64,000 nt of DNA from Fennellomyces sp. T-0311 (GCA_025266875.1 JALLLT010000003.1:1525152-1589151); one strand, 5' to 3'. Numbered from the stretch's first letter, positions 13,040-24,700 are shown. Program-made: numbers and translations. Notes: generated from the letters alone by a model not told the origin.

Positions 13040-13205
13040 GGGCGGGGCCACTTTATTTCGGGTGCTTGTAATTGCGGGTCCAGGCACAAGGCCTGGCCAG
13101 TTTTGTTGGGCCAGGACGGGCCATGGGCCACAAGTGTGGGCCTGAATTGGCCCGATAACCATCGGGCATGGCCCGTTTCTAGCCCTAATTTGGAGGGGCG
13201 CTAAT
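13040..13205. repeat. GC-rich repeat island with internal inversions
   Basis: Dense ggcc/gggcc/cccg words (cgggccatgggcc, cgggcatggcccg) form overlapping short inverted repeats. The composition differs sharply from the flanking DNA and resembles the block at 10920-11050. Confidence 0.4.
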
Positions 13206-13359
13206 GGTGCAAAAAAGGTGTGGACAAGATAGAAAGTTTTATTTTGAGCGTTGAACTGGAGCAACTCGACAGTTAAATTTGGTAGCTGCTTCATTTTTCA
13301 ACAAGTCGTGTCTAGTGAGAATTTCAATTTGAAGCCGTGATCGACCACAATCTCTAAAA

Positions 13360-14690
13360 TGTTGGTGAACATACTTGAAAGCCTAGATTAGTATACTTCT
13401 TTGACAATTTTAAAGTATCTATAGATACCATATACCCCACGAAAGGCTTCACTTCTTCACCATCAGTTGACGATCCAGCATAATCAAGGATTATTAAATG
13501 GATCTTCCGTTGCAGGCAGTGTAGGCGTCCTATCAAGTCCTTAAAAGGCTGTTAGTAACTCTAGGTAGTTAACAGATATATGGACTTCACCATTCATGGT
13601 TCTGTCACAGTGCTTCAACTGTTTTAGAATAGGGCTATCAGTATCATCTTCCCCTGAATCTCACTTCTCGCATTTGCACATGGTTTGACGAAATTTTTTT
13701 CTGCCAGACCACGGTATATCAACTTATTGATCATAAGCTGCAATAGCGAGCCTCTTGTGGCTTCCGTATCAGAGATGGAAGACTTTCGCGCGTAAGCAAT
13801 CGTTTCCCATTCAGCTGCTTGAGCCTTGCAGTGCTGCCAATATGCGAGAAGTGTGTCCTCAATTGCTGCAGGGAAATATATATGCCATGTCAACAAGTGT
13901 AATTACGCAAATACGAAACTGCTATTACCTCGGTATTTCTGGCGAATCAGCCATTTTTTCCTGGCGGGCACTCGTGTTCAATTGATATTGAACTTTTTTT
14001 ACTTTGGCCCCATACACCAGTTTGTCCAAGCTAGTAGTTCAGTTGATGGGCTGATTTGCTGTACCTTGTCGAGCCAGCAGAAATTGTCTCCATGGTTTCG
14101 CATACAGCTTCGAGCGTCAGCACCTTCTCCTAGAAAACGACATTATTCCCTAATCAGTGGCAGTACCAACAGTTGCCATTGTTACAAGAGCTTACCTCGG
14201 GTGAATGGGACAGTTACTGACGATATGGCTCGCTTAGGGGGCACTGGCTACTCTGCAACGTTTTCTGGGTTCTCTGTATCGCTTTCTGAAGAAACTGGCT
14301 GCTGGGATGTGTTTTTCACTTGGTCGCCTAGTAATAAATTGCTATTATATTTCATTTCTGAAAATCCTATTGTTAGCAACAAACTTGACCCAGAGCGATC
14401 TGGAGAATCGGGATATGTCAAGAACTTGAAATGATTCAGTTCCACTACTTGAACAATCTTCCATTACGGCCTCCTCGGATTACCGCCTTGACATGGAATG
14501 GGTATTTCCTGCGCTGCAGATCCCGCTTTCTGGTCTTCTTCAACTCTTCTTTTGGGGCTTATCGTCACTGTTGACCATCGTTGGTAGCTTAACCACATCA
14601 GGATGGATAGAGATATTGTGAGGTTTCCTGAATGCATACAGCCCATCTCAAGCTTGCCAATATCACATCTGATGGCAGTGGCTGACACGC
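13360..14690 (-). pseudogene. Degenerate hypothetical gene (unrecognised, probably repeated family)
   Basis: Read on the minus strand, several coding-like pieces appear in a consistent order. Around 13896-13624 there is a helix-rich segment (YARKSSISDTEATRGSLLQL then MINKLIYRGL), preceded by a basic segment near 14570-14460. It is followed near 13535-13400 by IHLIILDYAGSS. The pieces are separated by stops and frame changes that I could not resolve with plausible introns, so I read it as a decayed gene. The layout reminds me of hypothetical proteins expanded in Mucoromycota, but that cannot be verified here. Confidence 0.35.
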
Positions 14691-15335
14691 TAGGGTTTTG
14701 GATATACTTTAGATTGCGGTACGAGGATCTTCCATTTTCAGAAAGCGATCACCGATACTGATAGATGGCGTGTTTTGCGATTCGGATAACATTACTGTAC
14801 TGGAAAGTTTGTGTATAAAAAAGGAAGGAAGCTTGATAGTGATGCTCAGGACTACCCCTTTGTCTTCTTGTGAGCTGTTGTACAGATACCTTCATGGAAT
14901 TCTGATGGAGTGGTGGGTAATACATCTTTATTTATTTCCACTTGCGGCAGATTTAAGCACTATCGACTTTTGAATACTGCTTTACTGAATCTCTCATGTC
15001 GATTTGACACGTCGCGTTTAATTACTGCTTTATTGAACGCTCAATGTGTGATTTGCCATGTTGATCATTGCTCCGTTGGATTCTCCCAGATCGATTTGGC
15101 GTGTCAAGTTGAATTCTGTAGTGAAAGGTGAAGGGACGTGGGGTGAGCGTGTGTCTTATCAAGAAATTGACTATCTACGTCACAAGTGCATTATTATAAT
15201 TTATTACGAGAATGATTGCTGATCTATTACAGGATTTCTATATAACATACGTTACGCGACATTGAGGTCATTGTCATGTATCATATTATATCGTAAGTCA
15301 CAGGTTACTCCCTACTCGCAAACCTGTTACATACA
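14691..15335. other. Intergenic, nothing recognised
   Basis: AT-rich DNA without a supportable reading frame. A run around 14980-15100 contains loosely repeated tttactgaat / tttattgaacgctc-like words, but it is too diverged to call a repeat with confidence. Confidence 0.4.
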
Positions 15336-15337
15336 TA

Positions 15338-15437
15338 CAGTATTTCCAAAAAGTAATATCGTTAGCCTCAGCATTTTATAATACAAAGTATACATGAGAT
15401 GTCAGCTGACAGCCGACATTACTTTTTTGGAATACTG
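15338..15437. mobile_element. 100-base MITE of Tc1/mariner type
   Basis: The left end reads cagtatttccaaaaagtaat and the right end is its near-perfect inverted complement (attacttttttggaatactg), about 20 bases each. Both ends are flanked directly by TA (15336-15337 and 15438-15439), the target duplication expected of Tc1/mariner elements. The interior is AT-rich and non-coding and contains the perfect palindrome tgtcagctgaca. It is far too short to encode a transposase and would need one in trans. Confidence 0.75.
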
Positions 15438-16618
15438 TAGGCGGCACCAATTCCTTATATTTCACTTGAATCGGATGACTCAGAACATCGACCTCGCGAT
15501 CTCAAGCTAACATTGGTGTTGGCGCTTTTATATATTAAGTGACTATCTTGACAAATTTCTTTATATAGACTTCATAGAGCCTTCTGTACTAAAGGAGTAG
15601 GTTGCTCATATTAATGCATTTGCGTCTAGATACCATTTAGAGTATACTTTTACAATATTACCATGTTTGCACCATTAAACTGATGGCTATCTCCTTCCGT
15701 ATCTGCTCCACGGTCCTATTTCAACTTAGATTACTCCAGATTAAGTATACAAGGAGCACATTTTCAATACAGTCCGTTGTAATGTAATGCTTCATTAAAG
15801 ATTGCTTGTTACCTTGAGTGCATCATAAAGTATACAAAACGTGAAAATCAGAAGTTGCTCAAAACGCTCTGATGTACGAAGGAATAGAAGCTATGTATAA
15901 ATAAAAGGTGTATATGGATATCACTGTAAAGCCGTTAGTATATCTGATTAACTCTCGTTCGTATCGGCGTCTTCAATCACTACGCACTGTTAGTATGCGG
16001 TTTAATAACTAGTAGCTTGGCCCCGTTTTTAGTAATTATCTCATGGTAAAGATCGATTTCACGATCTTTTAGCTCCGACTACAAAGCGGGTCAATAGCTT
16101 ATTCTGATAGTAGCACATGGCTATTAATTGCAACCCTTTCGTATAATTGCTTAGTTTGTGCGCCGAGAGGAAAGTCACGACAATGGCGCTGATTTGATTC
16201 ATGTTAAACATTCAAATACTTTAACCGCAGTCGCTATTCGCTGAACTTACCAGAGATCAACTGTGTCGGGAGTGAAAACGTTTCCAACCTCCTCAGTCAG
16301 GTTTACCACAAGATGAATAAGTGCCTAAGTAAAGCAAGCTCATGAAATTTCATAACTGTAGCTTGGTTTCTGATATGCCGAAAAAGCCCTCAAGTATGAC
16401 GTAGGACTTCACTAGAAAGAATATGCTGAATTACACAAGAGTCAAACAATCTCCAGCATGACGCAGTAGCTGATGACTACCATGTGCCTTTACGCACGCA
16501 GTTTGTCTCAACAGTAGACTACACAACTGTATGATATGTTTATATGCCGACTACTACTCAGCAAAAAATTGGTATGTACCAGTTTTACGAAGGAACTAAA
16601 TTATTGTGCAGATAGTAT

Positions 16619-18613
16619 CACTACGGAAAAATAAACCCGGGAAAACACTGAGTTCCTCAAAATTACCCCTTTTCACTGAAAATCCCGTCATGCAACTGAA
16701 AATCATCGTAACTACATATACAGTAGAAGTCTTTACATGGCTATCATTCAAAGGAATCCAGGTCTACCAGGCGGTTGGTTTAAGAGTACTGGTAACCCCG
16801 GGAAACCACTTTTCATGCAGCAGTATCACCAATTTAGATTGCTAGGATAATGATAAAGTGACTAAAAACTTTTTGGCTCCTTTGTTTTCCAAAACAACAT
16901 GGCTGCAACTGACCGCGAGTCCACCAACACAGAACTAACAATTGCTGTTCTACGCCTTGACGCATTCAAGCGGAAAAATTGAATGCAATTAGCAATCAAC
17001 TGGCTGAATTAAAGGAATCAGTACAAGATCAAACCGCTCTCGACAGGAGATTAGTCAATGTACTTGAAAGGACCGAAGCAAATTCGTTGCGTAGCAACAC
17101 AGCCAGTCAAAATATTGTGGGAAGTGCAACTGACACAGATGCTCGATACATCAAGCATCTGAAGGAAAAGAAGTTCAACCAGCAGAAAAATCGTGAGGAA
17201 GATCGTCTTGTCAAGTTCTCATGATCATCGCTTAAAGATCTTATCAGACGTGATAGAGAACACGAAAGCCTACCAACATTAGCCGAAGAAGAAATTGACT
17301 CGAGAGTCGAAAAGATGAAAAAAGATACATCAAGCTGTCCTTCTCTTCTTCAAGGTTACATATGGCTTCAGTGACACGATCAAGTGGGGCAACAGATCGG
17401 TGAAGGCTAAACATCTTGCTATGGCGCTCAAATTGCAGGAAGAGGTTGATTCACTTGCACCTTTTCGATACTGTGTCGGTCATTGGGCAGCCCTTGGTTG
17501 TCTTGGTAAGCATTGGCAAAACGTTGAACAGGGCAACGCCAGAAAAGCTAGTACGAAATCTATGCCATAGCACTGAAGGTAACTGCTGTGTTTTAGGAAT
17601 GAACAAATTCATACGCTAAACATGTACTAGAGCCTGAAATTCTCTCTCAAGTGGAGTACCATGAAGATTCGCAAAGGTTTTTTTTTCCTCATACACATCT
17701 GTATTTTCTGACCGTGAAGCCATAGCTCTCCTGGCATCGATACTACGACTAAAGAGAGCCAAGTATTTCATAACTACAATGTGGACGAAGCAGCACGTGG
17801 TGTTAACAACAGCACAACGGACGACAACGAGTCAAGTAGCCAAGATAGTACAGGCGATGATGATGTGGAGTCGATCAGAAGCAGGAGTAGCACTGAAGAC
17901 GGTGATACAAACAGCAGTGAGTCTAGCTGTACTGATGAAGAGCAGGAGGTTTTTCGCCCAATCTCATATGAAGAACTCGTGCCTGGTTTCCAGCGTGTCA
18001 TGGACGAAGCGGGTAGCGAATAGTTCCCAAGACAGGTACGTGGAGGAGTATAAATAGGGTAGGCATCACTCATGATAGTGTCACTGACTAGGGCATTTTG
18101 GAAAATGAACGCCGTGACCTTAGGGCGCAAGAGAAGGAAAATGAGGTTGAAGCAATTAAACAGAAACAGAAAAGAAAGAACACCAGCCTTGCAAACTCAC
18201 GACGAAAGAAACAAGTACTGGAACCGATTGAAAATCCCAAGTTGTGTTGGACAATTGCAAACGGATCAAAGTCAAATACTCCTGCTACATCACGCCGATC
18301 TATATCACGCTCATGTAAGAAATGTTAACGAAGTAGTTTAGGTAGTCTTCCAACAATGTAAATAAATAAAATCACTCTTTGTCATGCGTTGTATATGAAC
18401 AATAACTGTTTTACTCTATTCAAGTAATAACGTGAGCGCAGTATAGCACCAGATAATCTACTATTACTATTAGAAACACGGGAAATCACTGGTAGTTCCT
18501 ACATATCTCCAAGACACTGCAAAGTCCTGAAATTGTCAAAAAGAAGGCTTTTCCCGTGATTTGGTCTTTCCAGTTCCTTGCAGTGTTTTGCGGTGATAGA
18601 ATTTCCCGTAGTG
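16619..18613. mobile_element. CACTA-like element, non-autonomous, about 2.0 kb
   Basis: The left terminus reads CACTACGGAAA and the right terminus, on the other strand, CACTACGGGAAA. Both are bordered outside by TAT (16616-16618 and 18614-16 in the same orientation), fitting the CACTA superfamily's CACTA ends and 3-base target duplication. Copies of cgggaaa or its complement cluster near both ends (about 16638, 16682, 16795, 18479, 18552, 18603), like the subterminal repeats of this superfamily. No TNP2-type transposase is visible inside; a degenerate coiled-coil gene fills the interior. The terminal repeats are short, which limits certainty. Confidence 0.55.
16899..18328 (+). pseudogene. Degenerate coiled-coil/basic protein gene inside the CACTA-like element
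   Basis: The N-terminal piece (ATG at 16899) ends in a stop near 16980, then continues in the next frame from 16976 (EKLNAISNQLAELKESVQDQ) as a likely coiled coil up to 17224. Later pieces are an acidic Ser-rich segment at 17781-18023 ending in EEQEVFRPISYEELVPGFQR, then a stop. After an intron-like gap (GTACGT near 18036, CTAG near 18091) there is a highly basic tail to 18328. At least one frameshift and one nonsense codon are needed. I recognise no family. By position it could be a DNA-binding accessory protein of the element, which is speculation. Confidence 0.45.
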
Positions 18614-18958
18614 TATGATCCCATTCTGGAGAAGATCGGTATGCCTAAACTACTTATAACATCATTACCAAAACCAGACATAATCATTTTGGTCATCCAG
18701 AACGCCACTCTAGTAACAGACAGGAAGGACGGTTACTGTACATCAGAGAAGTTCCCGATGGCCAAGGGGGGCAAAGGAGGGCCGAGGATGGCTTAAATTT
18801 TACATTTGGCTGACCCCCACCGGGCGATGACTAGAATGGCTTTTGAGCCTTTCGCAAAGGCCAGAATTCCTTTCTTACCTTTGAGACGCCTTTGGATTGT
18901 CTTTATATCGGCTCTGGCATACCTTTTCATCGGCTCAAAATTCAGTCGAAACACAGCG

Positions 18959-19156
18959 TAAAGCCTTTCTATAGACCATCGAACGTCTCTTTGGAGACTG
19001 TTGAATGTCCTTCTGCAGACTATCGAATGCCTCCTTGAAGGCCATTTAGTGTCTTTCTATAGACCGTCGAATGCTTCTCTGAAGACTTTTGAATGTCTCT
19101 GTATAGTCAATCACCTGTCTTTCCATAGACGATTAAATGCCTTTGCAACGCCTTAC
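18959..19156. repeat. 22-base minisatellite, nine units, each a potential hairpin
   Basis: Nine consecutive units of exactly 22 bases start at 18959, 18981, 19003, 19025, 19047, 19069, 19091, 19113 and 19135. The consensus is about gaatgtctttctatagaccg. Most units contain an inverted core such as gtct-agac, gtctc-gagac or gcct-aggc, so paired positions change together between units. Decayed copies (gcctttcgcaaaggc) extend leftward to about 18845. The array lies just downstream of the minus-strand gene at 19254-20432. Confidence 0.75.
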
Positions 19157-19253
19157 AGGTGCATTATTGATACATGAACAGCTTTTGATAAGAAACAACT
19201 GTTAATTACATAATTGCCGCCATGAAAAAAAAAAACGTTTATTCGTTTGAATT

Positions 19254-20432
19254 TTAATCATCAAAAAATGAATCTATTATTGCCTCTTTGTCCCCGCGAA
19301 ATCCTCCCGTGCCCGTAAACACGGCATCTGTCACGTATGACTCCGTTTGTTCCCAGTCAATTTGTTGCTTTGACCCGTCGCTCTTTATCAGGGCATGGTA
19401 TATAATAGCCCAGTCCGAGTTACAAGAGAAGTCCTGCCTGTAACCCGGGCGACTGGGATCATTTGCCCCAGATGCCACGCGATAGTACATCTGTATATAT
19501 AAGGTAAGACTGAAGTAAAAATATATATTAGTTATGAAATTACCGCTAGGCCGACGAGAACAATAATCTCGCGCGTGATACGCGTTATGGTTTTTGGCAG
19601 CCTTGGTCTGCCAGATGTTTCGCAAAACATCACCTTCTTGATGCAATCAATAAGTGCATCACTTTGGAACTTCTGGCCGTTGCTGCTGTACCCTCGGCGG
19701 AGGAACCTGTGAGATATACCATATGAGCAATTGTATATATCCAAGCGGCATATTGTACTCACCTCTGCTTCTCCAGCAACTCCGTGTAGTACTCCTTGTT
19801 GCGGTTACCCGGGATGGTAACAGCATCGATTGTAAAATCGAAGCCAAAGAACGAGTACGTGTCCAAAAACTCACGGACACTGTTGTGCATAGCCGTGCGG
19901 CGTGCACCAATGACTGTTGTATACTGCTCAAATGTACTGTAAGGATATGGAAATTAATTGTCAACAATCGTTAAGCTTACGGCAGTCACTAGGTTCTGGG
20001 ATATCGTGTAATGAACCAGCTCGCCCTGCTGGACCCCATTGATTTTCATAACCAAGTCCAGTACACGCCGGCTTGTTTCTTTGTACGCGTCGCGCAAGGG
20101 AAAAGCATTGAGTAAATAACTGTCAAGAGCTGAAAGCTTAACGAAGTCATGCTCCTTGGTGGAATCACGTTCAATCTTCAGCTCAATCCTATAAATCAAT
20201 TTAATAATTAAGAAACAGTAGGCGGAGGTGGTACAATTATTTACGAGTGCTTCTTCAATTGGCTTTTGTCTAGAACTGGTTCTTCTGTTTCTGCACGCGA
20301 GTTCCTTTGAGCGGTACGCTCGTACATGGCCTGCTTTTTGGATACGTGCTCTGTCGTATGGTTGTCGCTGTCGCTTTCTTCGTCCGCATTGGAGTAAAAA
20401 AAAGATTTCTGTCGCTTCAAAGTGCCCGTCAT
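19254..20432 (-). CDS. Hypothetical protein beside the Plavaka transposase (DUF6532-like layout, tentative)
   Basis: Five exons on the complement (19254..19490, 19544..19706, 19763..19923, 19981..20188, 20245..20432) give about 318 residues. All splice sites are GT-AG and reading is continuous; the exon 3 acceptor at 19923/19924 is the least sure. The N-terminal ~60 residues are polar and charged. The rest is mixed helical with SVREFLDTYSFFGFDFTIDA, FQSDALIDCIKKVMF, EIIVLVGLAMYYRVASG and an acidic C-terminus. The spacing of the conserved-looking blocks recalls fungal DUF6532 proteins, but I cannot confirm it. It is transcribed away from the transposase gene, with 640 bases between the two start codons, and may be a companion gene of the same element (inference). 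Confidence 0.6.
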
Positions 20433-21072
20433 GTTGATGAAAATGAAAAAGAAAAGATGCTTAGGATGAGATAATTCAGCTAGGTATTTTAATAGATTAC
20501 ACTGGAATGTGAGTAGCTCAAGAATGTGCTATGCGTTACACAGTCTGTACCCCCTGATTATGAATGTCCCGTGTTTAACCACCCATCCATACAAGCTTCA
20601 CAGTGTTGTCATATGTCACTCTAACTCAACGACTCACTCCTTGAAGCAGCTTTATAGTTCGCTTTCACTTACCGGCCAGAAACGTTTAGCATTATAACAA
20701 TATACTAAAATTGGTACTCAGTGATATGTGTAATGCAAGGCTGCATAAGTGTAAATGATGTCTGTGGTTTCATGCATAATCGGCAATTAAGGAGGTACAT
20801 TAATTTTTGCTCGGTTGTCCGTGTGAATACGTACAGGTACCTACCTGCTGTTTCAGTCGGTATCATATATTGAGCGGCTGCAGAAAAAAACGTGTAAAAG
20901 GATAAATGCACATATTGCCACACATGTTATTTAGGTAGATTTTTTTTAATTATCCTCGTGCATAGCAATTTGCGTGTCGCATTTGGATCATTACATGCTT
21001 TACATTTGTGTGAACGTTTATATTTTCTTATTACCTGTATACGCCAATCAGTAATCAATCGAAGAACGAATA
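20433..21072. promoter_or_regulatory. Divergent promoter region between two accessory genes
   Basis: The two genes on either side start outward from here, so both promoters must lie within these 640 bases. The DNA is AT-rich with no open frame of note. No specific TATA or operator motif can be singled out. Confidence 0.4.
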
Positions 21073-24000
21073 ATGACAAGCGGTCCATGTCCATTTGACA
21101 GATGTGGCTACAAACCATACAAGAATGTGCAGTCTCATATCCAACGTGCACATCCAAATGAACCGTTACCCGACAGAATTTTTACCGAATCTGTATGATT
21201 AATTGCAATAATCATACTTACAGCTTATGTAACTAACTCTAGGTTGCTTGATTTCGCCAAAATCAGGTGGGAACTAGACAATTAGGTTCGCGTAAACGCC
21301 CTCCCCAATCTGACAATAGCGAAGAGCCTTCTCAAAGTGAAGAGATACGGGAGACCCAAAAAAACAGCTTGCGTGAAGGTTAGTAGGGCTTCACTTTAAA
21401 CATTTTAGTGATTGAAATGCGGTCGTATACATATAGAAAAGAGCTTTGAGTCACCAAAGGATTACGGTGAATTTATTGTCGAAGATCTTCATAAATTTAA
21501 TGCATTGGAAAAAGCTATAATCAGGTTCACTCTTGATAATGAGCTGTCACATATTCAATACGAGCGGTACGTAATATGACTGTACTAGCATTAAACGATG
21601 GATTTATGCTGAGATATTTCAACATAGGCTTGTTTGTATTCTAGAGCGTGCGCGGAGAAGCGAAGAAGTGATTTCATGTAGGACATGGGAGACTGTAAGA
21701 GAAAGGGCCAAGGAAACAGTTAAAAAACAGAATCTTGTGAGTAGCAAGCAATAATTAAAGAATTTTCGCTCACTAAGTTTTGCAGGATTTCAAGGAATAC
21801 GCAATCGATGTAAACACAGTCAAAGACTTCCCTGAAAACAAACAGCTTTTGTTTCAGTCTTCGATCGGGAAGCAACCCACTTTATATTATCGCGACATTT
21901 TTGACGTGTCTGAGAGCATATTTAGTGATCCAAGTTTTCAAAACCATATTGTTTTGACGCCATCAAAACTATACCGAGGAGATGAGCGTGTATATACCGA
22001 GATACATACTGGAGATTGGTGGAACAATGCGCAGGTAAAATTTCTACCCCGCGATATGAAATGCTTTACAGTTTTGCCTTGATACAAATAGTCTAATAGC
22101 AAGGCGTTACTATTGACTATATAGGAAGAGATCGGAAAGGATAAAGTTGTCTTGTCCATAATGCTGTCATCGGATCAAACTGTGATCTGGGAAAATCAGC
22201 GCTATAAAGCTTGGCCGGTGTATATTAAGCTCGGTGGGTTAAGGCTTACATTTGCACTTCAAACTCATAAAAATATTGCATGTAGGAAACGTACCAATGT
22301 CGATTCGTAACAAGTACAGCTCTAGATCTGCTCGTACGCTCGCTTATCTTCCAATTATTGAATCGAAGGCGTACGGCAAATCGGATTGGTTCCGCATTGC
22401 AAAGAAAGCAATATTCCATCATGCAATGTCCGTTATATTGGAGCCTTTCACCAAGAAAAACGAGTAAGCGTACGATATATAATTTATACTCTTGTGAACT
22501 AACAAGTTTATAAAAGATTTCTGATGCGTGGTCCAATGAACTTGCTCTATAATTGCGTTCCATTCCTCGCAGCGTATACCGCTGATTATCCTGAACAGTG
22601 AGTTCGAAATATGTATAGAAAAAAAACAGGAATAGCATTAACGAGTGCCGGTAAAGGTGCTTACTTGCAACAACTCGCCAAGGCGACAGTACTAAATGTC
22701 CCTGTCCTCGGTGTACCATAACAAAGGACTTGCTGCATGATCCTTCCTCAAAGCATCCATGTGCTAAACCTCGAACTAACAAGGATTCGAAAGAACTGTA
22801 TTGGGAGGTAAAAGGCGCACCGAATAAAAGTAAGGCAGAGGACATCTGTAAAGAGCATTCGATACATCCAGTATATGTGAGTACTTTTACAAACGTCTCC
22901 ATTTGTAATGCATATATATAACAACCAATTAACGAACGCGACATGGGCGGCTAGAATGCATTTTGGGACTTGCCACGATTTGACATACATTCAGCATTAC
23001 TAGCAGATGACTTGCACCAGCTAGGAGGTGTTCTTGGTGATCACCTTATGAGCTTTATCGAGGAACTTATAGTCAATGAGCATGGAAATGAGGCATTGGA
23101 CACGGTTACTGCACGGTAACTTGAAATGTTTCCGCTCTATTGAATACGTCCTTTATTAATTATTATGTGACAAAGGGCGAGAAACCTACCAAGATATCGT
23201 GGTTTACGACATTTCGAGAACGGTATTTTGCCATCATGCTTAAAAAATGCGACATATCACGAACTTGTTGATTGTATGAAGGTGATAGCAAAGCAGTATT
23301 GGCTCCTCTAATCAACACTTGTATCTAACTGTGTGTTTTTATTCATACGATAGTGCCTGCTACCTTGCGTCTACGATTTAATCCCATCGCAGGCAGCAAT
23401 GTGCTTTAGATACTTCATTGACTTTTGGTTTCTAGCAGCGGCAAAAGAACATGATGAAACATCGCTGACTTTTATGGAAGAAACTTTGGAGAACTATGTT
23501 CAGTCTAGCTCTATATTCATTCCTTTGTCACCGGTGAGTTGTAAAAAGCGGATATAAGAAACAATAGTAGAGCATAGCGCTTATACTAACGTATAAACAT
23601 AACCTATTGAACATTTTAGACTGGTCTCAACTTCCCGAAGCAGCATGCACTTTCCAAATATGTCGGTGACATTCGCGAAAAAGGAATAATTTGTAACTAC
23701 AGTACAACACAAACCGAAAATCAGCATAAGTTCGACGCGAAAAAGCCAGCAAAACGAACAAACAGGCAACGCTCCACTTTCACAGGACAAGTCAGTGAAC
23801 ATATTTTTTAGATTTATGTAGTTGAAGGATCTTTACTTAAACAGCATGAGATAAGGCGGTAGAATTCATAAGCGTTCGTGACGCACTTCTGGTGATGACG
23901 AGCTCTACCAAACCTTTTTCTGACACCAGCAAGTTTTCGAATCGAATAACAGAGCACAAGTTTATGTCTCCGGACAACGGCGAAACAACAATAGATTCCC

Positions 24001-24700
24001 TATCGGAAAACAATCTATACAAAGATTTAGAATCTATAATCGAAGGATACATCGATGATGTGAAATTGAATAGGCTAGGACGAAAGAAGCGTTATAATAT
24101 GCCAAGAGTGGAAGTAAAAAAGGTAGATCATCAATGCACACACTGTTCAAAGCATCTTCCCAGTAAACATACAACTAATTTCGTACATTATAGGTTAAAG
24201 TGTTCAAAGAGCTACGCGTGTACGACTATGACGATGAAGGGGACTGTTACGAGGATATCATCCGAGCAAATCTTAACTACCGCCAAAGTGTCCGGATGGA
24301 TTTCGTTCTTTATAGGATTGAGGACGATAACGATGCCCCTATTCGTGTTGGACAGGCACTTATGTTTTTCAAGATGGATTACGGCGAAGAGGAATTAGAT
24401 CTGGCACTCATACAAGACTATCCATTTAAAGCGGTACGCCATCCAACCGGTTCTCCTGTACTTCAATCTCCGCACTCGAGATACAAGGGGAATCGAAATG
24501 TTATCGATGCGGACCGGATTGAAAGGGCAGCATATGTGGTTCCTGATTATAGGACAGAAACATCTTCACCTGGACAGTACGAGCAATATTTGCTGGTACA
24601 GGACATAGATCAAGATTGCTGGCGACGATTCGCTACCAATCTGCCCAAGAAACGTGGTCGACCACCAAAAGATACTGCCAATCGTAACGATCGACAATAG
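21073..24700 (+). CDS. Plavaka-type (KDZ-related) transposase, 15 exons
   Basis: Exons: 21073-21192, 21267-21378, 21437-21566, 21628-21736, 21786-22034, 22125-22233, 22286-22463, 22517-22597, 22657-22876, 22955-23115, 23176-23281, 23354-23533, 23620-23790, 23856-24122, 24194-24700. They total 2,700 bases (899 residues) without an internal stop. Family features run in order: an N-terminal C2H2-like finger (CPFDRCGYKPYKNVQSHIQRAH), TGDWWNNAQ, LSSDQT (candidate catalytic D257), WPVYIKLGNVPMSIR, FLAAYTADYPEQ, a CxCPRC zinc motif, NAFWDLPRFDIH with ADDLHQL (D454/D455), RYRGLRHFENGI, then NFPKQHALSKYV with TENQH (E618). Plavaka elements are DDE-type DNA transposons described mainly in basidiomycetes. 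The junction between exons 13 and 14 has a weak GTCAGT donor and could hide a lesion. Confidence 0.82.

Noticed and set aside
13826..14434. A 202-codon plus-strand open frame
   Set aside because: The opposite strand carries the ordered protein-like blocks. This frame has low-complexity Ser/Phe-rich composition and no domain.
16612..18616. A Tc1/mariner interpretation of the ~2 kb element (TA flank)
   Set aside because: The ends read CACTACGG and the flanks agree over three bases (TAT), with subterminal repeats, which fits CACTA elements better than TA-inserting ones.
18959..19156. The 22-base repeat array as a CRISPR array
   Set aside because: Units are directly adjacent with no spacers, are degenerate, and the surrounding genome is eukaryotic.
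22246..22944. A 232-codon open frame antisense to the Plavaka transposase
   Set aside because: It spans three introns of the sense gene and shows no motif; the sense reading has a full motif series.
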